Assembly (NCBI GenBank): GCA_027576995.1
Contig: JANBQC010000465.1
Coordinates: 1 to 22,639 of the forward strand
DNA length: 22,639 bases
Source of the DNA: Dimargaris cristalligena
Taxonomy: Eukaryota; Kickxellomycota; Dimargaritomycetes; Dimargaritales; Dimargaritaceae
Direction of reading: 5' to 3'
Shown: piece by piece, positions 1 to 10,405 of the stretch
Position numbering within the stretch: position 1 is the stretch's first letter
Layout: each line of letters opens with the position of its first letter
Notes under the pieces: model-generated
The model's input: only the letters and a program-made list of their open reading frames with translations
What the model was told of the DNA's origin: nothing
Database searches by the model: none
Made by a program: the position numbers and the translations under genes

Positions 1-86
1 TACTGGTTAAAAGCTATTCTCACATATATTCACCCATACATATATTATGTACAACCTTATACAGCTGGTTTGAATTTCACCCATAT
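1..86 (+). repeat. Half-copy A of a foldback repeat family, cut by the window edge
   Basis: This stretch, read in reverse complement, matches 2672-2758 almost base for base and matches 22539-22626 more loosely. Shared blocks include the run ACTGGTTAAAAGC, the core CCTTATACAGC and the outer end CCCATATG. Compared with the copy at 2672-2776, about 16 bases are missing at the left edge (the part reading GGATGAGGTAAATAT on this strand), so the window starts inside the repeat. No coding potential is seen. The repeat type is inferred only from the copies in this window. Confidence 0.8.
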
Positions 87-2671
87 GATAGACAGATGTT
101 AACATGTCCTTGGGGATTAATCACTCTTTCGCATCCCATGGGGCATTGAATGGAGGGGGGGGCACTACAAAATAGGCGCCAGCCATCCTTTCCTACCCAT
201 AGCAATCACTCCAGGTTCAGGTTGATCTATGGGGCCGAAATGGGGCTTGGTAAACACCACAATGCGGTATCGTTGATTATATGGAAGGCTGATATTGGCC
301 TACCCCCCAGCCTCCCAAATCAATCTCCCCACTGGCATAAGCCGGTGCGACAGAACCCATCGTGAATATAACCGCTTTCGTAGCGCTAGTATCTTAGAGG
401 GATTAGGGTAGAGCTAGTGACTGGCTGGGACCAAGTGGGGGGTGGGTGGGGAGATTGCCTACGTGATCAGCCTTCTAAACGACATTCTACAAGCCAGCGG
501 GGGCTGATCCAACGGGGGGTTTAGGCCCATTCTTTTCGCACGATCACACTGAAAACGACACGTTTTAAAAAAATATGGGGCCGCCTCATTCGGAGCACTT
601 CCATGTGGTTTATATAAAAAAAATGATCTCCATCTCTAGTCCCAACCCTTTCCCGTGTGGAGCAGCTAATTGGAGCCATTGTCACATTCCCCGACACTCT
701 CCAATACATTCGTCCACAGCCACTCCGAAGGAATAGACCCATCCACACTGGTGAGACCAACCAAGCCAAAACGTAAATATACCGTTTTGGGGCAACGGGT
801 TTCTCGTATATCTACTTTTAATCAACGGTGGTTTACTACCAATGGTTTTGTTTACCTACAGTGTCCTAAATTGGATGGATGTGATCATACGACGGGAAAA
901 CATTTTTTTTTGTGTAAAGTGGGAGTTCATTCCACCCAAACCCTTCGCCTTTCCCAACTGAATAGCATTGCGGTCATCCAAAAATAAGCGCTTAGAGACG
1001 AGGAATAGTGGCAATGGCAAAGGAAGTATCCTGTCCATAGCAATGAGCAATTGGGGTATGTTCTCCAGTCAAATTACAATCAATTATCTACATTGAGCAA
1101 TAAGATTGTAGCTTGTAGGTAGTTCCTTCGGTGCAGATATTTGAATGGGCGAGCGTTCCGCCGAGGAATTGCTGGATTGTATATATTATTATCTTTTGGC
1201 ATCTCAACGATGGTCGCTTTTTCCCGTTCGGATTAGCCAAAATGCAAATCACCCATCGTACTCCGCTATTCCGCTATTACGCTAGTTTATATTTTCCTTT
1301 TTACGACAATATTCACTTAAACACTACACTGATCACACTGAGTGAGACGACAAGGGCAAGTATACGTCGTTACTGAAGACGTTTAGGTAGACGGGAATTA
1401 CCGGGCCTAATCACTCGGGAAAGAACTGGGGCCACGCCCTGCTTGAGATGTGCCCATTGAACTCTATTAATTAGTCCCAAATACGCATTACATGATCTTT
1501 CAGTCCATCCGGTGACTACTACATTGTGTATAATACGCGGCTGACTACCTCGTCGCAGCGTCACGATTTACGCTGGACTTTAGGTTAGATATATATGAAA
1601 ATGGGACAATCTCAGGAGCACCCGATTGTCCCTCCACCAAAAATGACTGAGTGATAGGTACCAAAATGGTAAAATACCTCCTTGCTACCCTCCTTCACAC
1701 ACACATGTATAGATATATATTACACTTCTAGCTGCCTTACCTAAGGCGGTTGACAGCCCCACCCATCCGCTTCACTATCCGCCAGCAGGTCTATCCAGCG
1801 ATCATTTCTAATTCTAACGAGCATCATTTAATGTCAATATTTAGCACCTCTATCTATTTAGAATTGGTACATGTATTCCTCTTTTGTAAGTTTACAGAAA
1901 ACTCTATGGATCCCTAGTGATCGGCTAGTGTACCCCCTAGTAATGATCCGTGATACATAGGGGAGACATTCGTCGTTTAAGCTACCTGTCTCCTCGAGTG
2001 GGTTGGACCAATACCATCCGCAAACTGCTGAAGTAAATGGGGGCCCTCTTTCCTTATTACCAGCTTATTTTTCAATTATAGGTATTCAGCAGGCGGAATC
2101 CGGGGGCAAGAGGGGAAAGGGCAAACCTCTGGGTATCCCTACGCCTGAAAGGTATAAACTGTACCCTCCCCAACCCTAGCCCTCGGAGAGCGGAAGTGGG
2201 GTAGGGTGATGTACTGCATTCTGGAGGTTCAGGACCGGACTGGGCATGGATATCAAGGGTGCCCTGAAGTGGCCAACCAAAAGGCTAGACAGCGGCCAAA
2301 GGTTATGGCCCATGTCAAAGAGGGAGTGGGGCACTGGAAGAGGGGAAAATCCACCAAACCAGGGGCGCTGGAGGCGGGGGGATTCGGTTCGTTTACCCCT
2401 GTAGCGGATTACTTTTGATGGCCGATCAGGTTTCGCTGCCATATTCATTCAATCGACTATATCCGGACCGATCGACCCCTAATGTCACCTGAAAGCACTA
2501 CTCTGGATTATCACATCAATTTTATTTCAAAATAAATTATATAATAACCCATCCATGACCATGGCGCTCCCCCTCCCATTCCACTGTTATTGTCATCCAT
2601 GAACGGTTCTCGGTAACCACAGCACTGACTGCCCATGGCAAGGAGAGATGGTCTGGGGTGTCATTCTGACC
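87..2671. other. Gene-free stretch, probably decayed transposon DNA
   Basis: I recognise no gene here. Open frames are short and overlap on both strands, none shows a domain I can name, and I found no credible set of splice-joined exons. The only hint is a plus-strand frame at about 2314-2355 reading VKEGVGHWKRGK, which resembles the GHWKR part of a retroviral-type CCHC zinc knuckle but has lost its cysteines. It lies about 630 bases upstream of the protease fragment at 2983, so this stretch could be the gag part of the fossil retroelement. That is a guess. Confidence 0.4.
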
Positions 2672-2817
2672 CATATGGATGAAATTCAAACTAGCTGTAT
2701 AAGGTTTTATATAATACGTGTATGGGCGAATATATGTGAGAATAGCTTTTAACCAGTAATATTTACCTCATCCAATGGATGTTTCGTTATACAGCCTGAA
2801 TGAACTTCTCCCATATG
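2672..2817. repeat. Imperfect foldback (inverted-repeat) element
   Basis: The left arm (2672-2776) matches the copy at the window end (22539-22639) and the reverse complement of the copy at the window start. The right arm (about 2777-2817) is the same repeat in the opposite orientation with about 60 bases lost: it jumps from GGATG straight to TTATACAGCC and ends CCCATATGG. The arms meet at the odd palindrome CATCCAATGGATG, and the outer ends are both CCATATGG. A complete foldback would be about 210 bp. I see no target-site duplication. Best read as a MITE-like foldback element, since no transposase is visible. Confidence 0.7.
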
Positions 2818-2982
2818 GTAACGGTGTTCCCTGATTCACTTCAAAGTTATAATAAACTAGAATTGATCTATAGGGTGGGCCAGAGTGGACTATGTAGGTC
2901 CACCGGTGCTTTTAAGAGTGGGGTGGCTGGATCAGAGGTATTATTTATCCCGCTAAAAGCAGGATTGGGTACACTACTGCAC

Positions 2983-3036
2983 ATCCCTGTTGGTCTAACT
3001 GGTAGGCCTCTGTTCACCGTTGGTATAATCGATTCA
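2983..3036 (+). pseudogene. Retroelement aspartic protease fragment
   Basis: The frame reads IPVGLTGRPLFTVGIIDS and then a TGA stop. Retroelement proteases have a short beta strand followed by (L/I)(I/V)DSGA, with the Asp as the catalytic residue. Here the Gly after DS appears to have become a stop (GGA to TGA would do it). The downstream flap region is not recognisable. Weak alone, supported by the RT fragment about 300 bases downstream on the same strand. Confidence 0.5.
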
Positions 3037-3341
3037 TGACAGCTACGCCTTGGCCCAAAAGTACTATGCCAATTATTTCCTTAACAAGGGCTTGATTATC
3101 CCTATTCCGCTTCATGGGTCTCGGGGATGCCCTACGGTATGATTTTACCTCGTCCCATTGTAACTACAGGCGATTCACAATGCGATGCCTTTGATTAGCA
3201 GATATATCGCCTACAGCCTCTATTTCTTGCGCGGTTGTACCGGCCTGTTCATACTGGGATCTGTACCAATCCCGACAAGGCATTGCATTTAAATATTTGA
3301 ATTGATTGATATGTAGTGGTCGACACAGTACATCTATATTG

Positions 3342-3766
3342 GATCGACAACCGCTGCCATCAGGTAGAGAATCGTCATTATGTTGGCTTGTCTTTTTTTT
3401 TCATTTATTATTTTTTAAGTCAATGGCCGACTTCTCGTTCGATGGAGGGAGGCTGAAATATTCTCATTTCGAGTACCTGTCTTTTTTTCCACGCATCCCC
3501 CACTCTTGGTGACCCAAAGATTCAAGTGAATGGCCCAATTGGTGGTTTTTTATTATATATCATACAACAGGGGTTGCAGTACTATACAATCCCTCTCACG
3601 CATACCGTATCCGTTGAACTTATACCCCTGTTCGATAGTTCTCCACATTGCATTGCATAATGGCGTACATATTCGTCAGCGCTCTGTAAAGCTTTGCCCG
3701 GCCAAATGGAGGAGTATGTCTATAGTCGATAAATCTTTCATTCGAATGTTCGGTATGGCTACTTAC
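3342..3766 (+). pseudogene. Reverse transcriptase fragments (gypsy type)
   Basis: Four landmarks appear in order. DRQPLP (3342-3359) matches the (N/D)xYPLP block. KYSHFEYLSFF (about 3456-3488) matches the RYGHFEYLVMPFG block. VVFYYISY (3542-3565) sits where the catalytic VVYLDDILIYS motif should be, but the two Asp are gone. KLCPAK (about 3689-3706) and FGMATY (3749-3766) match the PAK...FLGxxxYY connection region that precedes RNase H. The distance from HFEYL to the YLDD position, about 27 codons, fits intact elements. At least one frame change and one stop separate the blocks, so it cannot encode an active enzyme. Confidence 0.6.
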
Positions 3767-3836
3767 TGTATATTTAGTGGGACTGGACTATAATCTACAC
3801 ATTTCGCATGTGGATATGGGTGTGTGTGTTTATGTG

Positions 3837-3962
3837 GATGTGTATCTTGGAGGTTTTTTTTTGCAACTAGAAAATTGGGTTGTTCCCAATATCATCAACG
3901 AAAACAATCTTTATAAAATAAAAGGTGAGAACTGTTCGCCGAGCGATGTTAATATACCCATA
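3837..3962 (+). pseudogene. RNase H fragment of the gypsy fossil
   Basis: DVYLGGFFLQLENWVVP (3837 onward) resembles the DASxxGxGAVLxQ core that carries the first RNase H aspartate. About 25 codons later SPSDVNIPI (3936-3962) resembles the LSPAExNYPI block of the same domain. Both are in one frame, directly downstream of the RT connection block. The domain then dissolves into stops. Confidence 0.55.
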
Positions 3963-4237
3963 TTAGGCCTAATCACCAGAATGTAGATTTCATGAATGGC
4001 AAGGAGGTGGGGAAAATGGTAAATATTGAAATGTGGGAAAATGGGTGCGTGACGTGTGGGCGTAAAGAGTAAATATTGCTGTGAGGTCCCGGCGGTCAGC
4101 TGCCCTATTTGGAGGCACGCCAACGTGTAAATAAAAATACACACGAATGTTCGGTGGTTCCACCCAACCCGCTCGGAAAATTACCTGCTAATTGTATTCC
4201 CAAATGGCGGGGGGATCCCCATTAGACATACATACTC

Positions 4238-4259
4238 ATATATATATATATATATATAT
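4238..4259. repeat. (AT)11 microsatellite
   Basis: An uninterrupted alternating A/T run lies inside the fossil retroelement, between the RNase H and integrase fragments. No function inferred. Confidence 0.9.
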
Positions 4260-4545
4260 CAAAACTAAAACTGTAGATATATTGGGGGGTACCGACAGAT
4301 AAATTCGACCAAGAGCGGGCGGGCGGTCAATGCCGCCTTTTCCAGATATAAATTGACTGAGGAATTCAGCAAGAATGCATATTAGTCCTCACTAGGTCCA
4401 CCGCCCGGAAGACCACACCCACATTCTTATTATTATATATTACCCCAAACACTTACGAATTCTCACATTTGGTTTCACCTATGAACCAAATAGATTGAAC
4501 TCCACCGGGTATCTATAAAACCCACTTTGGAATGCTCGGTAAAGG

Positions 4546-5208
4546 CAAGTTGGGGTTGATAAAGACGGCCTATTTAGTCCTGCTCTATCATGGTTTCCCC
4601 ATCTGTATCCGTAACGCCGAATTCCAGTGACAACGGAGACGAATCTGGGCTTATAAGCGGCTTCCCACGGGGAATAAATGGTATGGTTTTGTTTTGAAGG
4701 CTGCCGTGGCGGATTCTACCAACGGGCGCTATTGTTGCGAATTCAGCTGAGCTATTAGATTTTACTATAGCTTTTTATTTACGAGTGCCAAGGGTAGCTG
4801 CTAATAGATCAGCCGTTCCCCCCAATGACCTATGCCAAATTCTAATAGCGATTGCGTACTCAGTCAGTAAACCTAGTCGTCTCTCGCACCCCCTTTCCCT
4901 TTTCTGCCTCTGCCGAACCTTGTAGCTCCATAATAGCTTGACCACTGTTTATGCCTTTATGTAGCACTAGCAGTCCGGAGGGCAAAAAATGAGTTTATAC
5001 ACTGAAAGTAATGTTTGATTATTGCCCACCATTTATCGCGGACTTCCAAAAAGCTGATCTCAACCCCCTTTTCCTTCTCATTATCTGTGCTTTAACAAGG
5101 ATGGGTGTACCCGTGGGACCCAAGTATTTCGGTATCGCGGACCATTGGGTGGCAGTCCATCGAACTCTGCACCACCGTTTCCGGAATAGCTTTATTAGGC
5201 GTGAGTGA
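4546..5208 (+). pseudogene. Integrase fragments of the gypsy fossil
   Basis: Three pieces are visible. QVGVDKDGLF...SWFPHLYP (4546-4611) resembles the H-x-GxxKT...YWP part of the HHCC zinc region. GLISGFPRGINGM (about 4647-4685) resembles the DFIxGLPxSxxGxD block at the first catalytic Asp, followed after a stop by IVANSAELLDFTIAFYLRV, like the AHFIP...LFxxxVFRxHGxP stretch before the second Asp. At 5113-5208, VGPKYFGI...LHHRFRNSFIRR resembles the C-terminal GPKYFGPF...LRIHxVFHVSLLRR (GPY/F) region. The catalytic residues are mostly lost. Confidence 0.55.
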
Positions 5209-5230
5209 GTAAGGGTAAATACATAACTTT

Positions 5231-5236
5231 TTTATT
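5231..5236 (-). terminator. Likely poly(A) signal of the PHO13-like gene
   Basis: AATAAA on the minus strand, 143 bases after the stop codon. A second AATAAA overlaps the stop codon itself (5378-5383) and is less likely to be the one used. Signal only; the cleavage site is not visible. Confidence 0.4.
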
Positions 5237-5378
5237 ACTGAATGTGCGGAAGTCTGGTAAATACATACATGAAAGGCAGGTTATAATGGCAAGTGGCCAA
5301 ATTCCCTCCCCATCCCCCATTATTGGCATGTCCTTTTATATGCTCAAAAAATGAGAATTGTCAACCACATTCTATCCT

Positions 5379-8266
5379 TTATTGGTCATCGCGAACCTTA
5401 GCTAGATGGCCGAGGCTGTCCATGTAGTATGTCGGCACCGATGAGGGGTTTTCGGTATGAAGCTGGTGCTCGTAGGTCACGCCTGTTGGTAAGATATACG
5501 GGGAAAACCGGAGAGTAGGTGTAATTATTGTGATAACAAGTGGATGGTTAATATGCCAAAGTTTCCATATTATCGTAGATACAGAGTATCTCAATTCCCC
5601 CTACTCCGGAGATGATGCCTACTGTATATTAGTTATTTTTTTTAAAAAAAATAAAACCAAAAATAGGAATATCCCAAGTATTCCGCAAATTACGTGGATG
5701 GGCCATCTTGTTTAGTTGACTTACCAGAAAGTACCAAGAGGGTGGAAATCCCGCCGTTAATTCCAAATTGAATATCCGTGTCCAGCCTACGGTTCATGAA
5801 ATGGGAATGGCCACGGCAGAACCCCGGGGAACAGAGGATAGTAATGCAAAAGGGGGAGGGGCTGATTAGATATCGGCATAAATCATACTAGGCAGGCTTA
5901 CACCAGAACTCAAGTGAATCGACAATAAACCGGTATTCCACCAATGTCGGATAATACCGGAAGCTGTTTTTTCCGTGACCAATTATGCCGGAGTATATAT
6001 ATTATTATTCCTTTTTAAAAAAATATAATAATAATACTTCAATAATACACACAGGCAACCGCCAGTTCAAGTACTTCGAAATTTATGCAGGATGGCGGAC
6101 TATATTCCCCCTGTAATCTAAAGATTCAGTGTTCGGTACATTGTCATCTTTCCCCCCTTAAGCATAATATAAGCCTGCTTACCTATCTCCCACCATACAG
6201 GTACGGTCTCGGTCGAGGTGGTATTTTTCCACGATACAGTCCAGCATGGTCTGGTGGGGCTTCCCGATTACGGTGGGCTGGCGACCGGTGGAGGTCGATA
6301 GAACAGAAACCAGTGCGCCCGTGCCTACGAGTTTCATGTGTGCAGTGTGTATTGAACGCATGGGTGGACGACCCATTCCCCAAAAATAATTCAGCCGATG
6401 ATAGTACCGCGGACCAGCGGATAATGTAGTTAACAGTACCAAGTAAGGATCACCGGGTTCGCCATGGGCCATTTTCCAAAGAAAAAACAAAAAAGGAGGT
6501 GAGTATAAATGAATTGGGATTGGAAATATTATCCTGATTAGGCGGACAGTATACACGGCATTGGCCACATAAATGATGTATCGGTGGACAGTACCCACAA
6601 ATAGAATCTGCGGTGTGACCATTCCAATCACAATAGCCCTACTTGAACTGCCCCCATAGAGTAGTGGCCAGGGGGAACCCCATGTACCAGCGCCACTTGG
6701 TATAGCACTATACTGATTCCTCATGTAATCGGTAAATCACAAAGAATGGCAGAAGACATGGATTTAAAATAATAATAATAAAAACAGCCTGAACAAACCT
6801 GGGAATTGGAAACCGGCCGCGGGAAAAGTGAGATCGGTATTGGTCGCAATAAAGCGACAGTCGGGCACTCGCGTCAACAGAGTGAAGGCTTTGGCGTATT
6901 TGCGATAGTTGATGTGGGTATCGAAACCAATGACTACTGCACCAACCTGTGAATATGTATATATATATATACATATATATATATTACAATAAAGACGAAG
7001 GGAAGTCAGGGGAATATCAGGATCGATTGGGCATGTAAGCCGATAGTTTCTAAACGGAATGCGCTAATATTGTTGGAAATGCGCATTAGCCGCTAAATAT
7101 TGACTTACATCCTCATCCGGTTTAATCGTCGCAAAAGCATCGTCGGTCATGTCGGCCAAGTCCTCCTAATTCGATAAAACAAAAATACAAAGGTGAATAA
7201 AAAAACCAAAAAAGAGTCCAGTAAAATGAATTAGCTGCCTAATATTCCATAAGAGAGGCCTTGCCTTAATCAATGATAGGCATACGAGTTAATGGGAGGA
7301 AGGCAATAGTTGGAAATGTCTGTTGATAGCGACACTTGATCATCTATTTACCTCGCTGTCCGCAATGGGAATGTTCTGTAACGCAAATTCTTGGCGGATC
7401 CCGTCCATACCGATTACATACGCCTTTTTACCCTCGGGAAGTTTGGACACACTGCTGAGGTAGACGGCGGTGGCAAAGGCCGAACCGAAGATTTCTTCCT
7501 AACAATGGGGGGGTTTTTTATAAGCAGTTGGTTGTACTCATTAGTCTATGTCGAGACGGATAGGTTTAGGGGGTGTAGGACGAAGCCAAGTTAAGGGGGT
7601 TTTCTATTCTGGAGTGCGTTGAATTATAGCTATTTACCTCTTTAGCGTGGATCCCAATCTTCTCGAACTTCACGGTATAGGCCTCCCGAGACTTCGTGCT
7701 ATTGTTGGTGACAAACAGGATACGCTTGCCTGGAAGAACGGCCGTCCCCGCCATATGAATGATTTTGGAATACGAATAGTAAGCATATTAGTGGTCCAAG
7801 ATTCCAGGGTGTTTCAAAAGGCAGGGGTATCTTCTATCCCTACGCCTGTTTCGCTAGCTGGAATTGACAGCAATATTCGGCCCAACTTGCGTAATTGTAT
7901 AAGCATTTACCTCGGCTGCGCAGCATGTCAAGAGTCTCGCTAACTCCCTCAATTACATGACTACCTTGCCAGACCACACCTAGCGAAGCCCGGGGTATTA
8001 TATATATGTACATATATGTTGAATTAGTATAGGTGGAATGAGCTTATTATAAGGTTGGGGCCGCTCCTATAAAGTCGCCCCGGGTTAAGGCCCCTTTAGC
8101 AATGTGGTGGGTTTCGCATAGAGTATAGCCAGGTTCCAGAGGTCGCATGCAACTTACCGTCGCAGTCCAAGAGAAAAGTGTCGAACTTGTCGATAAACTC
8201 GGCGTACTGCTGAGTGGTGGTCAGCTTGGTGGCCTGGCTGGCAATGGGGGCGATGGAGGCGGCCAT
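5379..8266 (-). CDS. PHO13: HAD-family Pho13-like phosphatase (phosphoglycolate / 4-nitrophenylphosphatase)
   Basis: Predicted 309-residue cytosolic HAD phosphatase (yeast Pho13 is 312). The family removes phosphate from 2-phosphoglycolate and from side products of glycolysis (metabolite repair); 4-nitrophenyl phosphate is the assay substrate. Exons on the minus strand: 8266-8158, 7979-7911, 7729-7638, 7498-7352, 7165-7109, 6946-6799, 6324-6183, 5786-5725, 5482-5379. All junctions join in phase. Motif I is DCDGVVW (nucleophile Asp34, acid Asp36), motif II VTNNST (Thr67-Thr71), motif III GKP (Lys229), motif IV GDRLDTD (Asp254, Asp259). The cap domain is residues 91-210. I chose the start at 8266 because it has a CCACCATGG context; an in-frame ATG 21 bases upstream would add seven residues. 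The donor of the long sixth intron, GTTTGT, is weaker than the others. Exact substrate not decidable. Confidence 0.95.
5633..5654. repeat. Perfect 22-bp A/T palindrome in intron 8 of the phosphatase gene
   Basis: TTA, eight T, eight A, TAA: a perfect palindrome inside the last intron. No known function. Confidence 0.9.
6000..6036. repeat. A/T-rich inverted repeat in intron 7 of the phosphatase gene
   Basis: TATTATTATT (6000-6009) and AATAATAATA (6027-6036) are exact reverse complements around a CCTTTTTAAAAAAATAT core, so the RNA could fold into a 10-bp hairpin. Confidence 0.8.
6954..6975. repeat. Perfect 22-bp A/T palindrome in intron 5 of the phosphatase gene
   Basis: TATG, seven TA, CATA reads the same on both strands. 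It lies only a few bases upstream of the intron 5 acceptor (AG at 6948-6947 on the minus strand), followed by a further TA run up to 6985. Confidence 0.85.
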
Positions 8267-8364
8267 GGTGGGAAGCGAATGAAGCAAAACTGAAGGCGGT
8301 GGTTGACGTAAGGGCTAGAGGGTGAAATCGAAGGGAAAGTACCACCGAGTCGGCTGGGCTATGA

Positions 8365-8382
8365 ATATATATATATATATAT
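8365..8382 (-). promoter_or_regulatory. Possible TATA element of the phosphatase gene, (AT)9
   Basis: An alternating A/T run lies 99-116 bases upstream of the chosen phosphatase ATG on the minus strand, a reasonable place for a fungal TATA element. The window has several similar A/T runs in introns and in the fossil, so it could be only a microsatellite. Confidence 0.3.
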
Positions 8383-8848
8383 GCGTGTAATGTTAAAGGC
8401 AAATCCTCTAGAGTTGAGGGAAACTGGAGACGGAGGGGAGAAGGTGAGGTGGGGTGGGAATTAGACAATTCCGCGACTCCGTTGTACAGGTTGCTCGGCC
8501 AAACTGGAGAAGTTCGGGCAAAAGCGGAGCAGGGGGGAGAGGGCCTACTGTGGGGTAGGAGGGGGAAAGGTACATACACTACAAATGACGTTAAAGGGTT
8601 AGGCTATTTTGATTGGGTTGCTCCCAGTTTGACTAATCGAGTGGCGAGTAAAGTCGGCTCTATAAACCAACAGATTCAGGTGGCTATAAGGTTGGTGGGT
8701 ATTGGGTAGACTCCACCAGCAATATAATAACATCCAACAACTGGGTAGCAATCACTTAAACCCGTGTAATTATTACCATATTGCACCGTTTTATTAGGCT
8801 CGTTTTCCCTATATAAAGCCTCTATTAATAACAACGAGTCACCATAAT

Positions 8849-8864
8849 TTTATTAATATTTATT
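8849..8864 (-). terminator. Two poly(A) signals after the transporter gene
   Basis: Two minus-strand AATAAA hexamers (8864-8859 and 8854-8849) lie about 175-190 bases after the stop codon of the VIT/Ccc1-like gene. Confidence 0.45.
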
Positions 8865-9038
8865 GGATAGATTGGTGACGCCCTATGGTGCGCAATTTAT
8901 AATAAAACCTAGTCGAGAGATAAAATATAATAGTTGTATAATGCTATGCGGCCACCAGGTCTCCGAAAGGAAAGAAATGTATATATAAATATATAGCAAA
9001 GGGCCCTGGGCCTATATCCACCGATTCTGATTGCGTTC

Positions 9039-10175
9039 TCAGTTAGAAGAGCTAAAGAGGAATACTAGGAGATACGATGCAGCGGCAGCGGCAGCCCCGA
9101 TGGACATGGTCTGAAGGGCGCTCTTGACCACACTGGTCTGGCCCACCGCCCGGGCCTTGAATATCCCGAACACCAACAGGGCGAGCAGGGTGACGGCCAC
9201 GGAGGCGCCGAGCGCAATGTGGGCCTCATTTAAAAACACGTAGGGCAGGAGGGGCACGAGACCCCCCATGAAATAGGAAACCCCGATGGTGGCGCCGGAC
9301 ACAAAGGACCGGTACTCGCTGGGTTTTTCGAGTTTGAGCTCGAATTGCATCATGAAGTCCACGAACTTTTCCGGATCCGCGCGCAGGCGGACGAGAAGGG
9401 GCTCAAGATCGGGCCGGGTTAGGCCGTAGGGGGCAAATATGTCTACGATTTCCTGCTCCTCTTCCTCGGGAACGTCAATTAGTTCCTGGATTTCCCGCTG
9501 GCGCTCCGAGTCGTAGTGCTCGATTTCGCTTTTACCGGCCAGGTAGCCGCCCAGGCCCATGGATATGGCACCGGCCACCAATTCTTAAGAGTCGTACACA
9601 ATGAAGGATATATTTTTGAAATGAGGTGAAGGTTGATCGGCTGGTTAGTATATTCTGGCATACAATGCCTTTTGGGTTTCGGCGGTTATTCATTTTATAT
9701 TTTCTTATATATATCACAAACAAAATAGAAGCCAGTCACGCCCACTGAAAGGCAGTATACCGTCCCGTCAACGACGTTCCTAATATCCGGAATATCGGCA
9801 CTTGCCATAGAGAGATAATAATAATAATACAAAGAAAACAAAATCGGGCTTACCTGCTAAACCAGCCGTCACCACCAGAGACGTATTATCAAGGGAGGAA
9901 AGACCAGCCGCCAGGGCAAATGGGACGGTCAGTCCGTCCGACAGTCCCAGTATGGCATCCCTCACGAAGTCGGCCCCGGTGGAATGCTCTTCCGTGTGGC
10001 TAATGACGCTGTCGGAATGTTCGGTAAGGGACTGCTGGTCGGAGCCGTGGGGGGAACCCGTGTCCGTGGTGGTGTGGGCGTTAGTGGAATGACTATTCTT
10101 CAATGGAGTGCGCTCACTCGAAACGACGGACGCATAACTACGCCCTGTGTGCTGGGACTGCGGGGAATGGTTCAT
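9039..10175 (-). CDS. CCC1: VIT/Ccc1-family vacuolar iron/manganese transporter
   Basis: Predicted 288-residue membrane protein of the VIT1/Ccc1 family, which moves Fe2+ or Mn2+ into the vacuole to store and detoxify it. Exons 10175-9854 and 9583-9039 join in phase (Ala-Gly-Leu-Ala|Glu) across a 270-base intron with a GTAAGC donor. Residues 1-67 are a polar, Ser/Thr/His-rich cytosolic tail. The first membrane segment carries ILGLSDGLTVPFALAAG, with the family's conserved Asp (Asp80); the second carries AGAISMGLGGYLAGKSE with the conserved SMG and the Ala-Glu-Leu before it. A charged loop (about residues 125-180, EEEEQEIVDIFAPYGLT) is the cytosolic metal-binding region. Three hydrophobic segments follow, making five in all. 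The GGYLA form, rather than plant-type GEY, is usual in fungal Ccc1. Metal preference cannot be read from sequence. Confidence 0.93.
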
Positions 10176-10405
10176 GGCGCTACTGAGCTGACAAGGAGGG
10201 GGGAGGGGTTAACAAAGTACCAGGGGTAGAACGGCGGTCCCTTTGGAAAGGAAAGCTAATGGTGGGTATGCTGCTGGCTAGGGGTGCGGAGAAAGAAATA
10301 GGAGGGGAAAAGGTCCGAAAAGGAGTATTACTCTGGGTAAGTTGAGTAGTTCAGCTTAGTTTAGGGCCAACAAGTGGGTGGGATATTGGTGAAGCGGCAA
10401 TGAAA

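Larger units (their letters stand above)
2983..5208 (+). mobile_element. Degenerate Ty3/gypsy LTR retrotransposon (pol fossil)
   Basis: Short plus-strand protein fragments in different frames line up, in order, with the pol polyprotein of Ty3/gypsy elements: aspartic protease, reverse transcriptase, RNase H, integrase zinc region, integrase core and the integrase C-terminal GPY/F region. PR-RT-RH-IN order is diagnostic for gypsy; copia elements have integrase before RT. Stops, frameshifts and loss of catalytic residues show that it is dead. Spacing is somewhat shorter than in intact elements, pointing to many small deletions. I could not find its LTRs. It ends about 20 bases short of the likely poly(A) signal of the neighbouring phosphatase gene. 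Each fragment is weak alone; the case rests on order, strand and spacing. Confidence 0.65.
8267..9038. other. Intergenic: phosphatase promoter and transporter 3' region
   Basis: No gene is recognised. On the minus strand it should hold the 3' UTR of the transporter gene (stop at 9039) and then the promoter of the phosphatase gene. Open frames on both strands are overlapping and low-complexity. The part from 8400 to 8560 is purine-rich on the plus strand, hence pyrimidine-rich on the transcribed sense strand. Confidence 0.6.

Noticed and set aside
670..987. 105-codon plus-strand open frame
   Set aside because: No recognisable motif and no supporting neighbour; likely chance in decayed repeat DNA.
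1..2776. A 2.77-kb DNA transposon bounded by the inverted copies at 1-86 and 2672-2776
   Set aside because: No transposase is visible between them, and the second copy is better explained as one arm of the foldback at 2672-2817.
7469..7477. GGTGGCAAA, identical to the yeast Rpn4 proteasome element
   Set aside because: It lies inside coding exon 4 of the phosphatase, far from RPT2.
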